From NCBI GenBank assembly GCA_000695325.1, contig AVPN01000083.1, forward strand, positions 25,734 to 47,489: DNA of 21,756 nt. The letters are read 5' to 3'. Of this stretch, positions 1 to 9,304 are shown piece after piece; positions within the stretch are counted from its first letter, which is position 1; the number at the start of each line of letters is the position of its first letter. The position numbers and the translations under genes are program-made. This stretch comes from Pleurobrachia bachei (lineage: Eukaryota; Ctenophora; Tentaculata; Cydippida; Pleurobrachiidae). The notes below the pieces were generated by a model. That model worked only from the letters and a program-made list of their open reading frames with translations. It was not told the origin of the DNA and did not search any database.

Positions 1-57
1 TTCCAAAAATTTCCAAAAATTTCTAAAAATTTCCAAAAATTTCCAAAATAAAATTTC
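1..57. repeat. 10-bp tandem repeat (TTCCAAAAAT)n
   Basis: About five copies of the decamer TTCCAAAAAT, one with a C-to-T change, open the window and decay near position 50. They lie downstream of the last visible exon of the minus-strand coiled-coil gene, so probably in one of its introns. The array may continue past the left edge. Confidence 0.9.
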
Positions 58-195
58 CATTTGCCAAAAAAGTGGGTATCGATGGAAATTTTTAGGGTTG
101 AACCCCCCCCCAACATTAATTGTAACAGTGACATATTATTTTCATGTAACATTGGATGCCCGACGCTCCTCATAAGATTCTTACTCAGTTCTTAC

Positions 196-3100
196 TTCGT
201 GTCTTGCTAGCAGGAGGGCGAGTTCCATGATACATTGCTGGTGCTGGTTGGGTGCTTGGCACAGTGTTACATATTACATATTAGAATAATACTCACTTGC
301 AGTGATACTGTTGAGGGATTCTGAGGAGCTGCGTTTCATGAATGTAGCAGGAAGGGTTTCTGATCTCACAGAGGGTGTAGGAGACCCTTTCTTTTGTTTT
401 TGTAGTTTCAGCACCTCTTCCAAGGGCATCTCTCGTAACCTTCTCTTTCGTTCCCTGATCGCCTCAATCTCATCCTGTTTACGTTTCTCCTCAGCTTCTC
501 TTTCTAATCGTTCCCGTCGAGCACCATCCACTTCTGTGCGTTTCCGTTCTTCTTCTGCTCGCCGAGCCTCTTCTTCTTCCTTTCTCCTCCTTTCACTTTC
601 CTCAGCAGCCCTTTGTCGATACAGCTCTTGTTCTGAAACGATGGATTAAATGAGCGGAATAAAGATAGATATATTGAAAGAGTGAAAGTGTGCTGTATTT
701 GCATGTTGTCGATGCATGTAAACATAGACAAACACCATTATACACATCGCCCAACAATTATCTCAAACTGTCTAATTATGAACTGCAATGTATGCAACTA
801 AACTGTTGAGCTACATAACGAGGACTGATATGTAGCTAGCAGTTAGCATAGGGAGTATCAACATAATTAGATGTAGCACAGTATGTATGAAATACTGCTG
901 AACAAATTCAACTCACCAATTTCTTGTAGTTTTCTCTGCTGTTTTTGTTGGTTGATCAGTGGGTCCGATACCATCAAATCATGTAACAGACTATCTATGT
1001 CATCAAACTCATCACTGACAGATCTCTTAACAGCATGATGATTGCTGCTCTCCAACAGCCTCCTTTGTTCCTCAAGTTCATGTTCCTTTCGCCTGATCTC
1101 ATCCTGGCGCCGCTGTTGTTCCTGCTGTTCCGCGAGCCGAACCTGCTCTAACTGGGCCAATCTCTCTCGTTCAGCTTCCTCCTCTCGTCTCCTAGCATCT
1201 TCCTTCTGCCTTCTTCGTTCCTCCTCCTGTCTCTGTCTCTCCATCTCACATCTAGCCTGCTCCTCTCTCTGTCTTTGCTCCTCCATCTCCTTCCTTTGCA
1301 TCTCAATCAGTTCAGCTCTCCTCACCTCTCTAAGCCTCTGGATCTCTTTCGCCCTCTCTAAATCCTCCAGTTGCCTCCTCTCTATCTCTAATTGCTGCTC
1401 CTGCCTCCTCCGCTCATCGTCTCGGTGCTGCTGATACTGTTTCGCTTGGAGATCCGCCAGAGCTTTCTGAGCGGCCACCTGCTGCTCGTGAAGATCTCTC
1501 AGTCGCTGCTCCTCAACCTCCTTCTGCCGTTGAAGAGCCCTAATGCTATCCTCCTCTTCCCGTTTCTTCCTCTCCAACTCTTCCTTCCACTCAGCAGAAG
1601 CAGAGGAGAGGTCGGAGGAGAGGTCTGCGGTGGAAGAGGTGGGGGTAAAGAAGTTTTCCAGGGAAACCTGGGGGATGGAACGGGTTGCTACAGGTTGGGC
1701 TGGTGGTGCTTTCTGTCGGTCTGGGATGTACTCAGTGTCCCTGAAGAAGACATCCTTAACCAGTGGGGAATTTTGTTTTGGTGATCGTGATCGATCCGTA
1801 AACTTTGGCGAGCCCATCTTGGGGGAACTGGGGAGTGGTCGAGGGGATGATGATCGACCAGGTGAGCCTTTAGGAGGAGAAAGGGATGATTTCGTGGTCA
1901 ATTTCGGAGAATCCACCTTGGCTGGTCTCTCTGATGATGTTGTTCTTGGTTCAGGACGGTACCTCGGAGCAATCGGTTCAACCTCATACTGCAGGTAAGT
2001 CATTTCATGGCCTTCAGGTGACGGTGGTCGGGTATCACTACTCAGACTACTGGTTTCTGACTCTGCACTAGTTGACTCTTCATCCTCACTTCCTTCCTTC
2101 TCTACCTCCCTCTCCTCCTCTTCTTCCTCCACTAGTGTAGGTGGTGGTGATGGAGGTACTAGTCCAACCTCAGTTCTAGAAGGTGGTGGTGGTGGTACAA
2201 CTTCTTCCACCACCTCCTCAGGTCTAGGTGGTGGAGGTGGTGGTATGGGGAGAGCGGACTCCTCAACAGGACTATCTGTACCCGCCTCGTGTATCCCACT
2301 GTCCACAGATCCTTCGTCTGAACCCTCATTAGGGACAGGTGGTGAGGGAACCGCTACTTCTATCAAACTCGTCACTTTCAGTTTTCTCGGCGTTGCATTT
2401 TCCACCACTTCGGTCATTTTAGCTCGGTGTATAACTTCATCAATGTTGGTCTCCACAAGAGGAGGAGAGAAGAAGGAATCGTCTTCATCTAAACCATTGC
2501 TCAGGATATCCATTAGTTTATCTTGATGTTCTTCCTCTCCTATCACATATTCTCCCTTTGTTTCCTCGCTGCTACTACCTCCACTGCTACTACTAGATTC
2601 CCCATCACTCCCTTCAGATTTCTCGGAAGAGGGCGGTTTAAAACTCCCTGGTATGGGCGGCCTAAAGAAACTGATCTTTACTTGGTCCAACTGGTTTATT
2701 CGTAGCGCAAAATCAGAATCAGGAGTTGATTGATCTGCTGGTTTGGCAACCGGTTGTTCGTTGTTATCTAACCGTTTCAGGACCTCAGGGTTGTTCATCA
2801 TCATGTAGAGACCCTCACTAGAAATGTCATTTTTCTTCTTTTTGTGGTTTGATTTCACATAACGGCGTTGGAAAGTTTTAGGAGCCGCATATCCGACTTG
2901 ATCTGGGGCCGTGCTGAAGGTGACACTCCTTTTTCCGGGTCTGTTCTTGATCAGGACGTTCTCCTCACTCCTGCAGGAAAGAGGGAATAATATTAACAAC
3001 TGACCGACACTTGAATAAACGACCAACCAGAACTCGTTATTTAAGTCACGTGACTGTTTATCAGCCAATCAGGGATCAGTATTTCGTGATAAACACATAC

Positions 3101-3452
3101 ATCATTTAAATATTTTAAGGGTGTAGTCACTCATTAAAACTACGATATCTCGCACAACACAAACCTGTGAGAGTAGATGGAGACGAGAGGTCTCGTCAGG
3201 ACCGGGGGAACAAGTGGGGCATGGGGATCATACTCCGGATTGGGACCCTCCGAGGGTGTAGCCGGTGCAGCTGCCTCTTTCGCGAGTTTGTGGCGGGGCT
3301 TACGAAAGGAAGACTTTAGGGAAAACTTAGTCTGATTATCGGTCGGTTCTTCGGCCTCCTGCTAAAAGATGTCGAATTATTATAAGACGTGAATGATAAT
3401 TTCTGAATGTTTATGAACAGTAGTCTGATGTATCTCATTTAGCACTCACCAT
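196..3452 (-). CDS. Proline-rich, Arg/Glu-rich coiled-coil protein (3' end off window)
   Basis: Exons on the minus strand: 3452-3450 (ATG only), 3358-3165, 2970-917, 632-297 and 243-196. Phases are compatible throughout (0, 2, 1, 1) and all have GT donors. About 878 residues are visible and the gene runs off the left edge. The N-terminal part is basic and includes KRSVTFS near residue 80. An acidic/Ser-rich stretch follows, then polyproline runs (PIPPPPPPRP and VPPPPPSR, about residues 305-350), a Ser/Pro/Lys-rich basic region, and a long highly charged coiled coil (about 525-695) that resumes in the fourth exon. Between the coils lies FDDIDSLLHDLMVSD, which resembles paxillin-type LD motifs. 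Polyproline plus coiled coil suggests a cytoskeletal scaffold, but that is inference and I do not recognise the family. The second exon has a NAGNAG acceptor that could add one Gln. The 243-196 exon (48 nt) has a poor polypyrimidine tract and is the least certain. The start rests on a Kozak-like GTGATGG at the end of a 5' exon. Confidence 0.72.
3015..3085. repeat. 71-bp promoter-like dispersed repeat, copy P
   Basis: This stretch aligns without gaps to 15048-15118, with 7 differences in 71 bases. It holds the palindrome GTCACGTGAC (E-box core), CCAAC/CCAAT motifs and GTTATTTAAG. It lies in the intron between the second and third exons of the minus-strand coiled-coil gene. The partner lies in an intron of the plus-strand PI4KA gene, so orientation relative to the host gene differs. 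It is probably a small mobile element, family unknown. Confidence 0.8.
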
Positions 3453-3507
3453 CACATGTTTACATCATGGGGTCTACGCATCCTCTACCTTCCGATTACA
3501 TGCAACT
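3450..3507 (-). promoter_or_regulatory. Putative 5' leader exon with minimal upstream ORFs
   Basis: On the minus strand a pyrimidine-rich tract ending in AG is followed by about 57 bases and a GTGAGT donor whose last exon codon is the proposed ATG. The leader holds several upstream ATGs that stop almost at once: ATG-TAA, ATG-ATG-TAA and ATG-TGA, plus one ORF of about nine codons. If this exon is real, these start-stop elements would be expected to lower translation of the coiled-coil protein. The exon is inferred from phase and splice signals only. Confidence 0.4.
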
Positions 3508-4300
3508 ACCAAGAAAGATAAGTAATGATTTGAATCACGCCAAAAAGTTACGAGAAGTGTACAATATATGTACACATTTCAACATCACAATTTACAAGCA
3601 AAACGAATGCCTTTTACTTCGTCTTGTTATGATCTAACCCTACTATACGTTGGTAAAAGAGGTTGCGGGGCACGGTGAAGCAGGGCCGAGAAAAGAAAAA
3701 TTCACCGGTTACCCACAGCAATATTTAAAAAAACAAATTTAAGAGACGGTGCGTCGGCTGGGAGCAAATAACTTGAAGACAGACAGGCATAATTCACAGT
3801 ACTTGCAAAGACAGATTTAACGATTTCAGTTGGCATATGCTACACGATTTCAGTTGGCATATGCTACAGGCCCTCGTTGCGGGGTGCCGCGGCAGCGCAA
3901 ACGAGGGGATTGCAGCGCATTCCAACGATTTCAGTTGTCCTACACTGAAGTCCCTTGAAGTAGTGACTGTCAAAAACGGAAATTGGAAAACTGCAGCGAT
4001 GCAATGGGTTTTGGTGGAAGCGTCAAAAGTCAAAACAACAAATTACGAATGTTTTGGCATACATTACACCACTGGAGGCCCTCTCAACTAATTGACATAC
4101 GCTGCATTCCAACTCAACTAAGCGCTTTTCGACTCTTTACTCTTGAGAAGCGCAAACAAATATTTGTTTGACATGTCCTTATAAAGGAGGAGTTGAAAAC
4201 GCGCGCTAGGGATCTGCAGCGCATGTCAAAATATTTGTATTTTAAGTTTCGGGAAAAGAAAAAACTTGAAGATGTTCTTCAGTTTTTTTTTCTGAACACA
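3508..4300. other. Intergenic DNA with short tandem duplications, no gene seen
   Basis: I see no exon-like reading frame. A 24-bp unit is tandemly duplicated (3821-3844 and 3845-3868), and its core GATTTCAGTTG recurs near 3926. Motifs such as AGCGCAAAC, GCAGCGCAT and GCGCGC recur through 3890-4330. This suggests decayed non-autonomous repeats. Short open frames here show no recognisable protein. Confidence 0.6.
3821..3868. repeat. 24-bp direct tandem duplication
   Basis: Two perfect adjacent copies of a 24-base unit beginning CGATTTCAGTTGGCATATGC. A third, partial copy (CGATTTCAGTTG) begins near 3925. Confidence 0.95.
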
Positions 4301-4756
4301 AATGTGCCGCGCGATTTAGAGAGGTGGTTTGCGCTGGCGCGCCACGAGCCGCGCGAAATTTCAAAATTTTTTGTCCGGCCAGCTGCAGCTTCGCATTTTC
4401 CAAGATGGCCGTTTTTTTAGTTTTTTAAAACCTACTTCCTCCTGGAAATTGTAACCCGAAATTTGAATTAATGAATGAATGATTTTAACAACAAAAGAGC
4501 TCAATTGCAATTTCAAAAATAAAATTTCTACAGTCGCAGCTAGGTCTAAATAATTACCACGGGGGACGGCCGAGTGCCGACGGGGGTCGGGCCCTCGCCC
4601 CTCAACCTTGGGGCCCGCAGCCCTGGACCCTGTTTGAAGTGAGCCCCCACCCCACCATTGGAACTGTGTTCCTAGACTTGTGTTCCTAGGCTTGTTGGGG
4701 TACACCCCCTGACGTGTTACCGGAGCTACCGGCTCCTCCGTGCCGACTGGCGACTG
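4300..4756. repeat. Dispersed repeat, copy 1 (~460 bp)
   Basis: From AAATGTGCCG to GCCGACTGG this stretch is almost identical to 5308-5777. One substitution was noticed (CGCGCGATT versus CGTGCGATT), and copy 2 carries an extra segment of about 21 bases. The left half is AT-rich; the right half is GC-rich and contains TGTGTTCCTAG twice. Both copies are in the same orientation, separated by about 550 bp. The matching minus-strand open frames in the two copies follow from the copies being alike and show no known protein. No target-site duplication was identified. Element class unknown. Confidence 0.85.
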
Positions 4757-5307
4757 TTGAAGTCGGTTAAAGCAGCCAGTGCCCACGGAACTAAGCCCGG
4801 ATCTCCCTGCTGTGCGCCAAGCTAACATTATTACTGAGATTACCATACTTACGTTATTGCTTGGTTACGAATTCACCACTATTATTGCATACGGCTATAT
4901 TAACACGGAGTGGTATTTTCATTACCAACATTACTACTAATGACTGTAAACTGCAAGAGTTTTTAGTGAAGTGTAGATATTGATCGTTAAAAATGTCCTT
5001 TCTTGGACCCCCATGAACAGTTTTAATGTGTTTTTATAAAAAGTAGATAAATTAGTCATAATACTGATTCGGAGGAGTAAGATGGACTACCTTGTGTTTT
5101 GATAACATAAATTTTCCGAATTAAGTCTCTTACACCTTAGATCTGCTGTTTTATATTCTTCACTTAAATGCCCCATTTGTCACAGTTTGATATAATTTTA
5201 CGTCGCGCGCGGCATTGGATCTTCTAACAAAAGTAAACCAATTTCAGCATTCTAAAATTTTGCGGTTTACCCTCCATGTCCTTTATAAGGACATGTAGCA
5301 TATGTCA
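4757..5307. other. Spacer between the two dispersed-repeat copies
   Basis: About 550 bp of mostly AT-rich DNA with no long reading frame and no recognisable gene. Near its right end a perfect inverted repeat, CATGTCCTT-TAT-AAGGACATG (about 5276-5296), abuts repeat copy 2. A related CATGTCCTTATAAAGG lies near 4171, upstream of copy 1, so this may be part of the element's terminus. Confidence 0.6.
5276..5296. repeat. Perfect hairpin next to repeat copy 2
   Basis: The arms CATGTCCTT and AAGGACATG surround a TAT loop. It lies just left of the second repeat copy, and a similar but imperfect sequence lies left of the first copy. This would fit a terminal structure of the element. Confidence 0.75.
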
Positions 5308-5777
5308 AATGTGCCGTGCGATTTAGAGAGGTGGTTTGCGCTGGCGCGCCACGAGCCGCGCGAAATTTCAAAATTTTTTGTCCGGCCAGCTGCAGCTTCG
5401 CATTTTCCAAGATGGCCGTTTTTTTAGTTTTTTAAAACCTACTTCCTCCTGGAAATTGTAACCCGAAATTTGAATTAATGAATGAATGATTTTAACAACA
5501 AAAGAGCTCAATTGCAATTTCAAAAATAAAATTTCTACAGTCGCAGCTGTAGCCTAAACAGTCGCAGCTAGGTCTAAATAATTACCACGGGGGACGGCCG
5601 AGTGCCGACGGGGGTCGGGCCCTCGCCCCTCAACCTTGGGGCCCGCAGCCCTGGACCCTGTTTGAAGTGAGCCCCCACCCCACCATTGGAACTGTGTTCC
5701 TAGACTTGTGTTCCTAGGCTTGTTGGGGTACACCCCCTGACGTGTTACCGGAGCTACCGGCTCCTCCGTGCCGACTG
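5308..5777. repeat. Dispersed repeat, copy 2
   Basis: Direct-orientation partner of 4300-4756. It differs by a short tandem duplication around 5536-5566, where CAGTCGCAGCT occurs twice. Past GCCGACTGG the two loci share only a few more bases, then diverge. The near-identity points to recent insertion or duplication. Confidence 0.85.
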
Positions 5778-5815
5778 GACGACTGCCGGACGGCTCCGGC
5801 CGCGGCAGTCGGCAC
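5768..5815. repeat. GC-rich nested inverted repeat
   Basis: GTGCCGACT (5768-5776) is the reverse complement of AGTCGGCAC (5807-5815). Inside it, GACTGCCG pairs with CGGCAGTC, and CCGGA-CGGC-TCCGG forms a third stem. It can fold as alternative hairpins. It lies at the right end of repeat copy 2 and is absent beside copy 1. Confidence 0.75.
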
Positions 5816-5987
5816 TCAGGGACTTGCCGCCTGCTGTCCCTGTTTTGAGTTTTCATAATGGCTGTTTTTAGTTAGTGCTTTGTATAAAACAATGTCATTG
5901 GTAAACGACGTGAAAACTGACACAATCAACTATAATTTGTCTAAAAATTGTGTTCAAATCTTTCTCTCACTCATGCATAAATCACAA

Positions 5988-7010
5988 TCAGTAATTGGTG
6001 ATTACTATTTGGGGAGTATCGTTTGTACTCCCTACCGTACTTTGTTGTCCCCTCGCTCCACTAAACGCACCACGAATCCACGTGTTAATCAGCATGTTCC
6101 TGGTCACATGTACAACAGGATCCACAATAGAAGGGAGAGCACTGACTATTATCAACTCCATCCTAACTGTGAAGGCTGCATACTCGTTTTCATCAAGAAA
6201 TACACAAGTCGCTCTCTCGTCATTATTTGCAATGTAATGCTCTTCGTTAGGTGACACAAGAAATAGCTGGATTAGAACACCGATTAACACCACTGCTATT
6301 GCTAACTCTACCAATAGTAAAATTAGAACTGTCTCTGCAGCCCGCTGTTTAGTCTTGTTTACATCGCTAGATCCTCCAACAGTTGCCTTTAGTTTACACA
6401 ACGCTCCTCCTGTAATTCCAATACAGACTGTATAAATGATGATGGACACAAAAAAGATAACAAATCCTATGACTTTTTGAAATTGTATTGTTGCAACGTT
6501 TGCTTTCTTACCCCAAAATAGGGCCTCAATCCATTCAACATCATATGAAATGACATTATAAGAGGACACACCAGTAATTAGAATAGCGAGAATAGCAATT
6601 ATGGTATAAACTGTGCCAGCATTGATAAATGTCAGTGGTCGGTAAATAGATACCATCCTCAGGGCCCACAAACTGAGTTTTGATAAAATAGTCAGTCCTA
6701 TACTGGTTAATTGAAGATTGATTAGCAGGGTAATTGGTAGGGTATCCATATCAACGTGGAGAGGACAACAAAAGACTGTTATTGTAGTGAGACACATGAT
6801 AATATCTGTCATACACAGGCCAATAACCATCTTATCGCCAAGTCCTTTATTCCTCTGATGTCTTAGAAAATATACCAGACACACAGTGTTGAGAATGATT
6901 CCAAATATAGCTGGAGGGGTGAGAGCCGCTAGGAAAATAACTCTTTGTTCATTCAGGACAGACACACGGTCTGGTAAGCCTGTTTTGTTCTGTTCTTCAC
7001 AATCATCCAT
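5988..7010 (-). CDS. Class-A-like seven-transmembrane receptor, single exon
   Basis: An intact 340-residue reading frame with about seven hydrophobic segments, near residues 24-49, 61-85, 93-117, 133-155, 178-203, 225-252 and 281-303. Rhodopsin-class landmarks are present: Asn41 in TM1 (GIILNTVCLVYF), Asp69 in TM2 (CMTDIIMC), and the TM3 end ALRMVSIYRPL, which matches DRYxxIxxPL only at Arg118, Ile and Pro-Leu. TM7 has DPVVH where NPxxY is usual. There is no CWxP in TM6 and no cysteine in the presumed second extracellular loop. It is probably a G-protein-coupled receptor at the cell surface; ligand unknown. The N-terminus has one N-glycosylation sequon (NKT, residue 8) and no signal peptide. 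The ATG is preceded by CTAAC..CAG, which could be a splice acceptor. It diverges from the neighbouring TRIM-like gene across about 740 bp. Confidence 0.85.
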   Translation of the reverse strand: MDDCEEQNKTGLPDRVSVLNEQRVIFLAALTPPAIFGIILNTVCLVYFLRHQRNKGLGDKMVIGLCMTDIIMCLTTITVFCCPLHVDMDTLPITLLINLQLTSIGLTILSKLSLWALRMVSIYRPLTFINAGTVYTIIAILAILITGVSSYNVISYDVEWIEALFWGKKANVATIQFQKVIGFVIFFVSIIIYTVCIGITGGALCKLKATVGGSSDVNKTKQRAAETVLILLLVELAIAVVLIGVLIQLFLVSPNEEHYIANNDERATCVFLDENEYAAFTVRMELIIVSALPSIVDPVVHVTRNMLINTWIRGAFSGARGQQSTVGSTNDTPQIVITNY

Positions 7011-7747
7011 ATCTTCTATTAAGTCTGTTGTTAGAATTTGTTACAATACAAACGGAAGGGAAATATCAAGGAAGTTAAGTGAGAGCTATTACAGGCACAG
7101 GAAGAAATGGCTAAGGAACACGCAGTAGTTTGTGGGCTATTACAGGCAGGTGGCACACCTGTTATAATGGACACACGTGGGTATATCTGATACAGCTCTC
7201 GTTCTGAACCAGTAGAAAATATGTCGGAAACAATTTTGTAGTTTTATATAAAAAGTGCAATTAGCAAGCAATATCACACAAGTGTTCCAATGAAATATTC
7301 TCAGTGTGCGTTCCATGTGTGTTCCATTTGTGTTATTGTGCCATTGTGTTCTATGTGGCGATAGTTCCATGTGGGACAAAGAAAATACTAAGCATTTGGG
7401 CCTGAAAAGCCACTTGCAGAACACGATATAGTGTCACCTACTAATTTTGAAATCTGGATGGGATCAATCAACCGATTCTTACGCTCTATCAAACTAAATT
7501 GCTGAAAAGACAAGTAGATACTACTGTGGTATCAGTATACGTAAGGCAGCCTTCGGTAGAACGGAAATAATTAAATCTGCCAACTGCTTGAGCAATGTAG
7601 CACAATTATCATGTCAAAAGTTATTAGTCGCGTTGCTCCCTGCTGTAATTTATCAGCAATGACTTATAGAAGTCAGTTACTGTACAAAATTAACTAATGA
7701 TCCAGTCGATGGGGGACCTAATTAACTAAATCCTTCCCTTTATTTAG
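7011..7747. other. Divergent intergenic region between the receptor and TRIM-like genes
   Basis: About 740 bp separate two divergently oriented genes, so it should contain both promoters. I see no clear TATA box or conserved regulatory element. GCTATTACAGGCA occurs twice (around 7085 and 7136), and variants of GTTCCATGTG recur in 7310-7375. Short open frames here look like noise. Confidence 0.55.
7725..7747 (+). promoter_or_regulatory. 3' splice-acceptor-like site before the TRIM37-like gene
   Basis: AACTAAATCCTTCCCTTTATTTAG has a branch-point-like ACTAA, a pyrimidine tract and AG. It may join an upstream exon, or be a spliced-leader acceptor. It decides whether 7772 is the true start. Confidence 0.55.
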
Positions 7748-9064
7748 CTCGACAATGAATTCACCGGTGTAATGCTTTCATCTGATAAAGTAAACCTCCT
7801 CTCACACTTCCGATGCCCCATTTGCCTCTCTGTCGCACGTAACGCTGTCCTATGTCCCACGTGTTCGGACGTGTTTTGTAAGCGGTGTATTGAACAGTGC
7901 CTAACAACTCGACGGTCCTGCCCCGTAATATGTAGGCAGCAGGTTAGAGGCGGGATCAGGGAGTTCCCACCCTGTAAGTGGGCCACCCAACTCTCTGAGA
8001 AGATTGAGGGGTTAACGATCCGGGATGCGGTGAAGTTGTGCGAGACTCACCCTACCGAGATGGCCTCACTCTACTGTGCAGACTGTGCAGATGCGGTGTG
8101 TGGCCACTGCATATTGGACTCGGGGGAACACCATGGCCACAGTGTCAGCCCTCTCCAGACAGTGGCAAAAGAGTTGAATGAGACGGTGGTCAGGGAACGG
8201 GAAAAGCTGAACGAAGTTAATTCGAGGTTACTGAAAAATATCGATACTGTCCGGCGATCATCCAAAACGTTGAAATCAGTGGCAGGGTCCCATATGGCTG
8301 AGGGTGACCTCCAGTTTAAAGAAAATGTGCAGCTACTGGTTAAAGAGCGACACAAGTCGCTGGTGAGTCTGATGAATTCTATACGAGATGATCAGGAGCA
8401 GTTGGAGGATTTATTGTTTGAACAGGATGATAACGAGTCCACATCCGCAGCTGCTGATGCTGTGGATATGATACATAGAAATACAGATTTCCTGGCCAAA
8501 AGTCAAGCTTTTTCAGCACAATACGGAGACGAAGCAGTGTCTGAGATTGAAAGTAAGGCCGATGAACTAGTGGGTGACATGAGAACGGATTTGTTATCTT
8601 GCCTTGAAACATGCCCACCTTTTTCACTGGCAACCCAAACGGTCTATGACTACCGGCACCACTGTCAAAATAACAAACTCCTCCATTCCGACCAAATCGT
8701 ATTTTGCGATATGAAGTTTCGAGTGAATATCCAGTGCGGAGGTCAGCTTCAGATCTCCCTTGTGGAGGAGGAGAGTTTTGTGCCGTATTCTGGATCCAGA
8801 GAGTTCTTTGTTCAAGTGACACTTGTTAACCAGTTTGGTGCAAAAGATAGAAACAGAAGGAGTTCCTGTTTGGTTAAAACAAAATCGGGTGTTCCTGTTT
8901 CAAAGAAGGTTAACAGTTTGTGCCTGTCATACAATCAGATGATAGAATTTGGTTTTCTGAAGCCGACTGTGGATGTTATTGTGGTTCGGTTTGCGATGAG
9001 ACCACTGTCCTACCAGGTCCTATCTCGTATACAACACGATTATATAGCAAGTCTGACTAAATAA
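7748..9064 (+). CDS. TRIM37-like RING/B-box/coiled-coil E3 ubiquitin ligase
   Basis: From ATG 7772 the frame gives 430 residues in one exon. RING cysteines are C15-C18, C28-C31, C36-C39 and C50-C54. A B-box 2 follows from C90-x2-H93 through C102, C105, C110 and C113 to H120-H123, then a coiled coil (about 134-260). A degenerate C-terminal region resembles the TRIM37 MATH domain, with FLKPTVDVIVVRF matching the end of that fold. FRCPIC, LCPTCSDVFC and the CKWATQL linker also match TRIM37 better than other TRIMs. TRIM37 proteins are ubiquitin ligases acting at centrosomes and peroxisomes; a role here is inferred from family. At about 430 residues it lacks the long TRIM37 tail. The frame is open back to a strong acceptor at 7746-7747, so the protein may start in an upstream exon. 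If 7755 is instead the first ATG, a five-codon upstream ORF ends at TAATG, overlapping the 7772 start. Confidence 0.85.
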   Translation, partial: LDNEFTGVMLSSDKVNLLSHFRCPICLSVARNAVLCPTCSDVFCKRCIEQCLTTRRSCPVICRQQVRGGIREFPPCKWATQLSEKIEGLTIRDAVKLCETHPTEMASLYCADCADAVCGHCILDSGEHHGHSVSPLQTVAKELNETVVREREKLNEVNSRLLKNIDTVRRSSKTLKSVAGSHMAEGDLQFKENVQLLVKERHKSLVSLMNSIRDDQEQLEDLLFEQDDNESTSAAADAVDMIHRNTDFLAKSQAFSAQYGDEAVSEIESKADELVGDMRTDLLSCLETCPPFSLATQTVYDYRHHCQNNKLLHSDQIVFCDMKFRVNIQCGGQLQISLVEEESFVPYSGSREFFVQVTLVNQFGAKDRNRRSSCLVKTKSGVPVSKKVNSLCLSYNQMIEFGFLKPTVDVIVVRFAMRPLSYQVLSRIQHDYIASLTK

Positions 9065-9304
9065 CCCTGTGAATTGGAAGAACATGGTATTTGGCAATGA
9101 AAATAACAATTGAACTGCATGTTTTAAAACTATTTTCTCATGATTTTTCTTTTTTCTTGGTCACATGTTACATACTTTATTTTCAGTTTAGTGCTTCTTT
9201 TTAAAAAAACCAAATATTTAAGTTTTTATAAAAAAGTTTCGTCTCTATTATATATATACTCTAGGATCTAATTCAATTAAAACACCCATATTTCCCTGTG
9301 CTAG
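9065..9304 (+). other. Short TRIM-like/ATE1 intergenic gap ending in an acceptor-like site
   Basis: Only 240 bp separate the TRIM-like stop codon from the ATE1 start. The gap is AT-rich with a TATATATATA run near 9250. It ends CATATTTCCCTGTGCTAG directly against the ATE1 ATG, which looks like a 3' splice site. No clear AATAAA was found. Confidence 0.6.

Noticed and set aside
302-2705. Plus-strand open frames of 60-150 codons opposite the coiled-coil gene
   Set aside because: They are Ser/Leu-rich mirrors of the Arg/Glu-rich coding strand, and the minus strand has consistent exon phases.
4300-5777. The direct repeats as terminal repeats of a retrovirus-like element
   Set aside because: The ~550 bp between them holds no recognisable coding part, and the ends do not look like typical LTR ends. 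A short dispersed repeat is simpler.
4361-5856. Two matching minus-strand open frames in the repeat pair
   Set aside because: They are alike only because the DNA repeats are nearly identical; there is no recognisable domain.
7140-7424. Minus-strand 94-codon open frame between the receptor and TRIM-like genes
   Set aside because: No recognisable domain, and it overlaps short GTTCCATGTG-type repeats.
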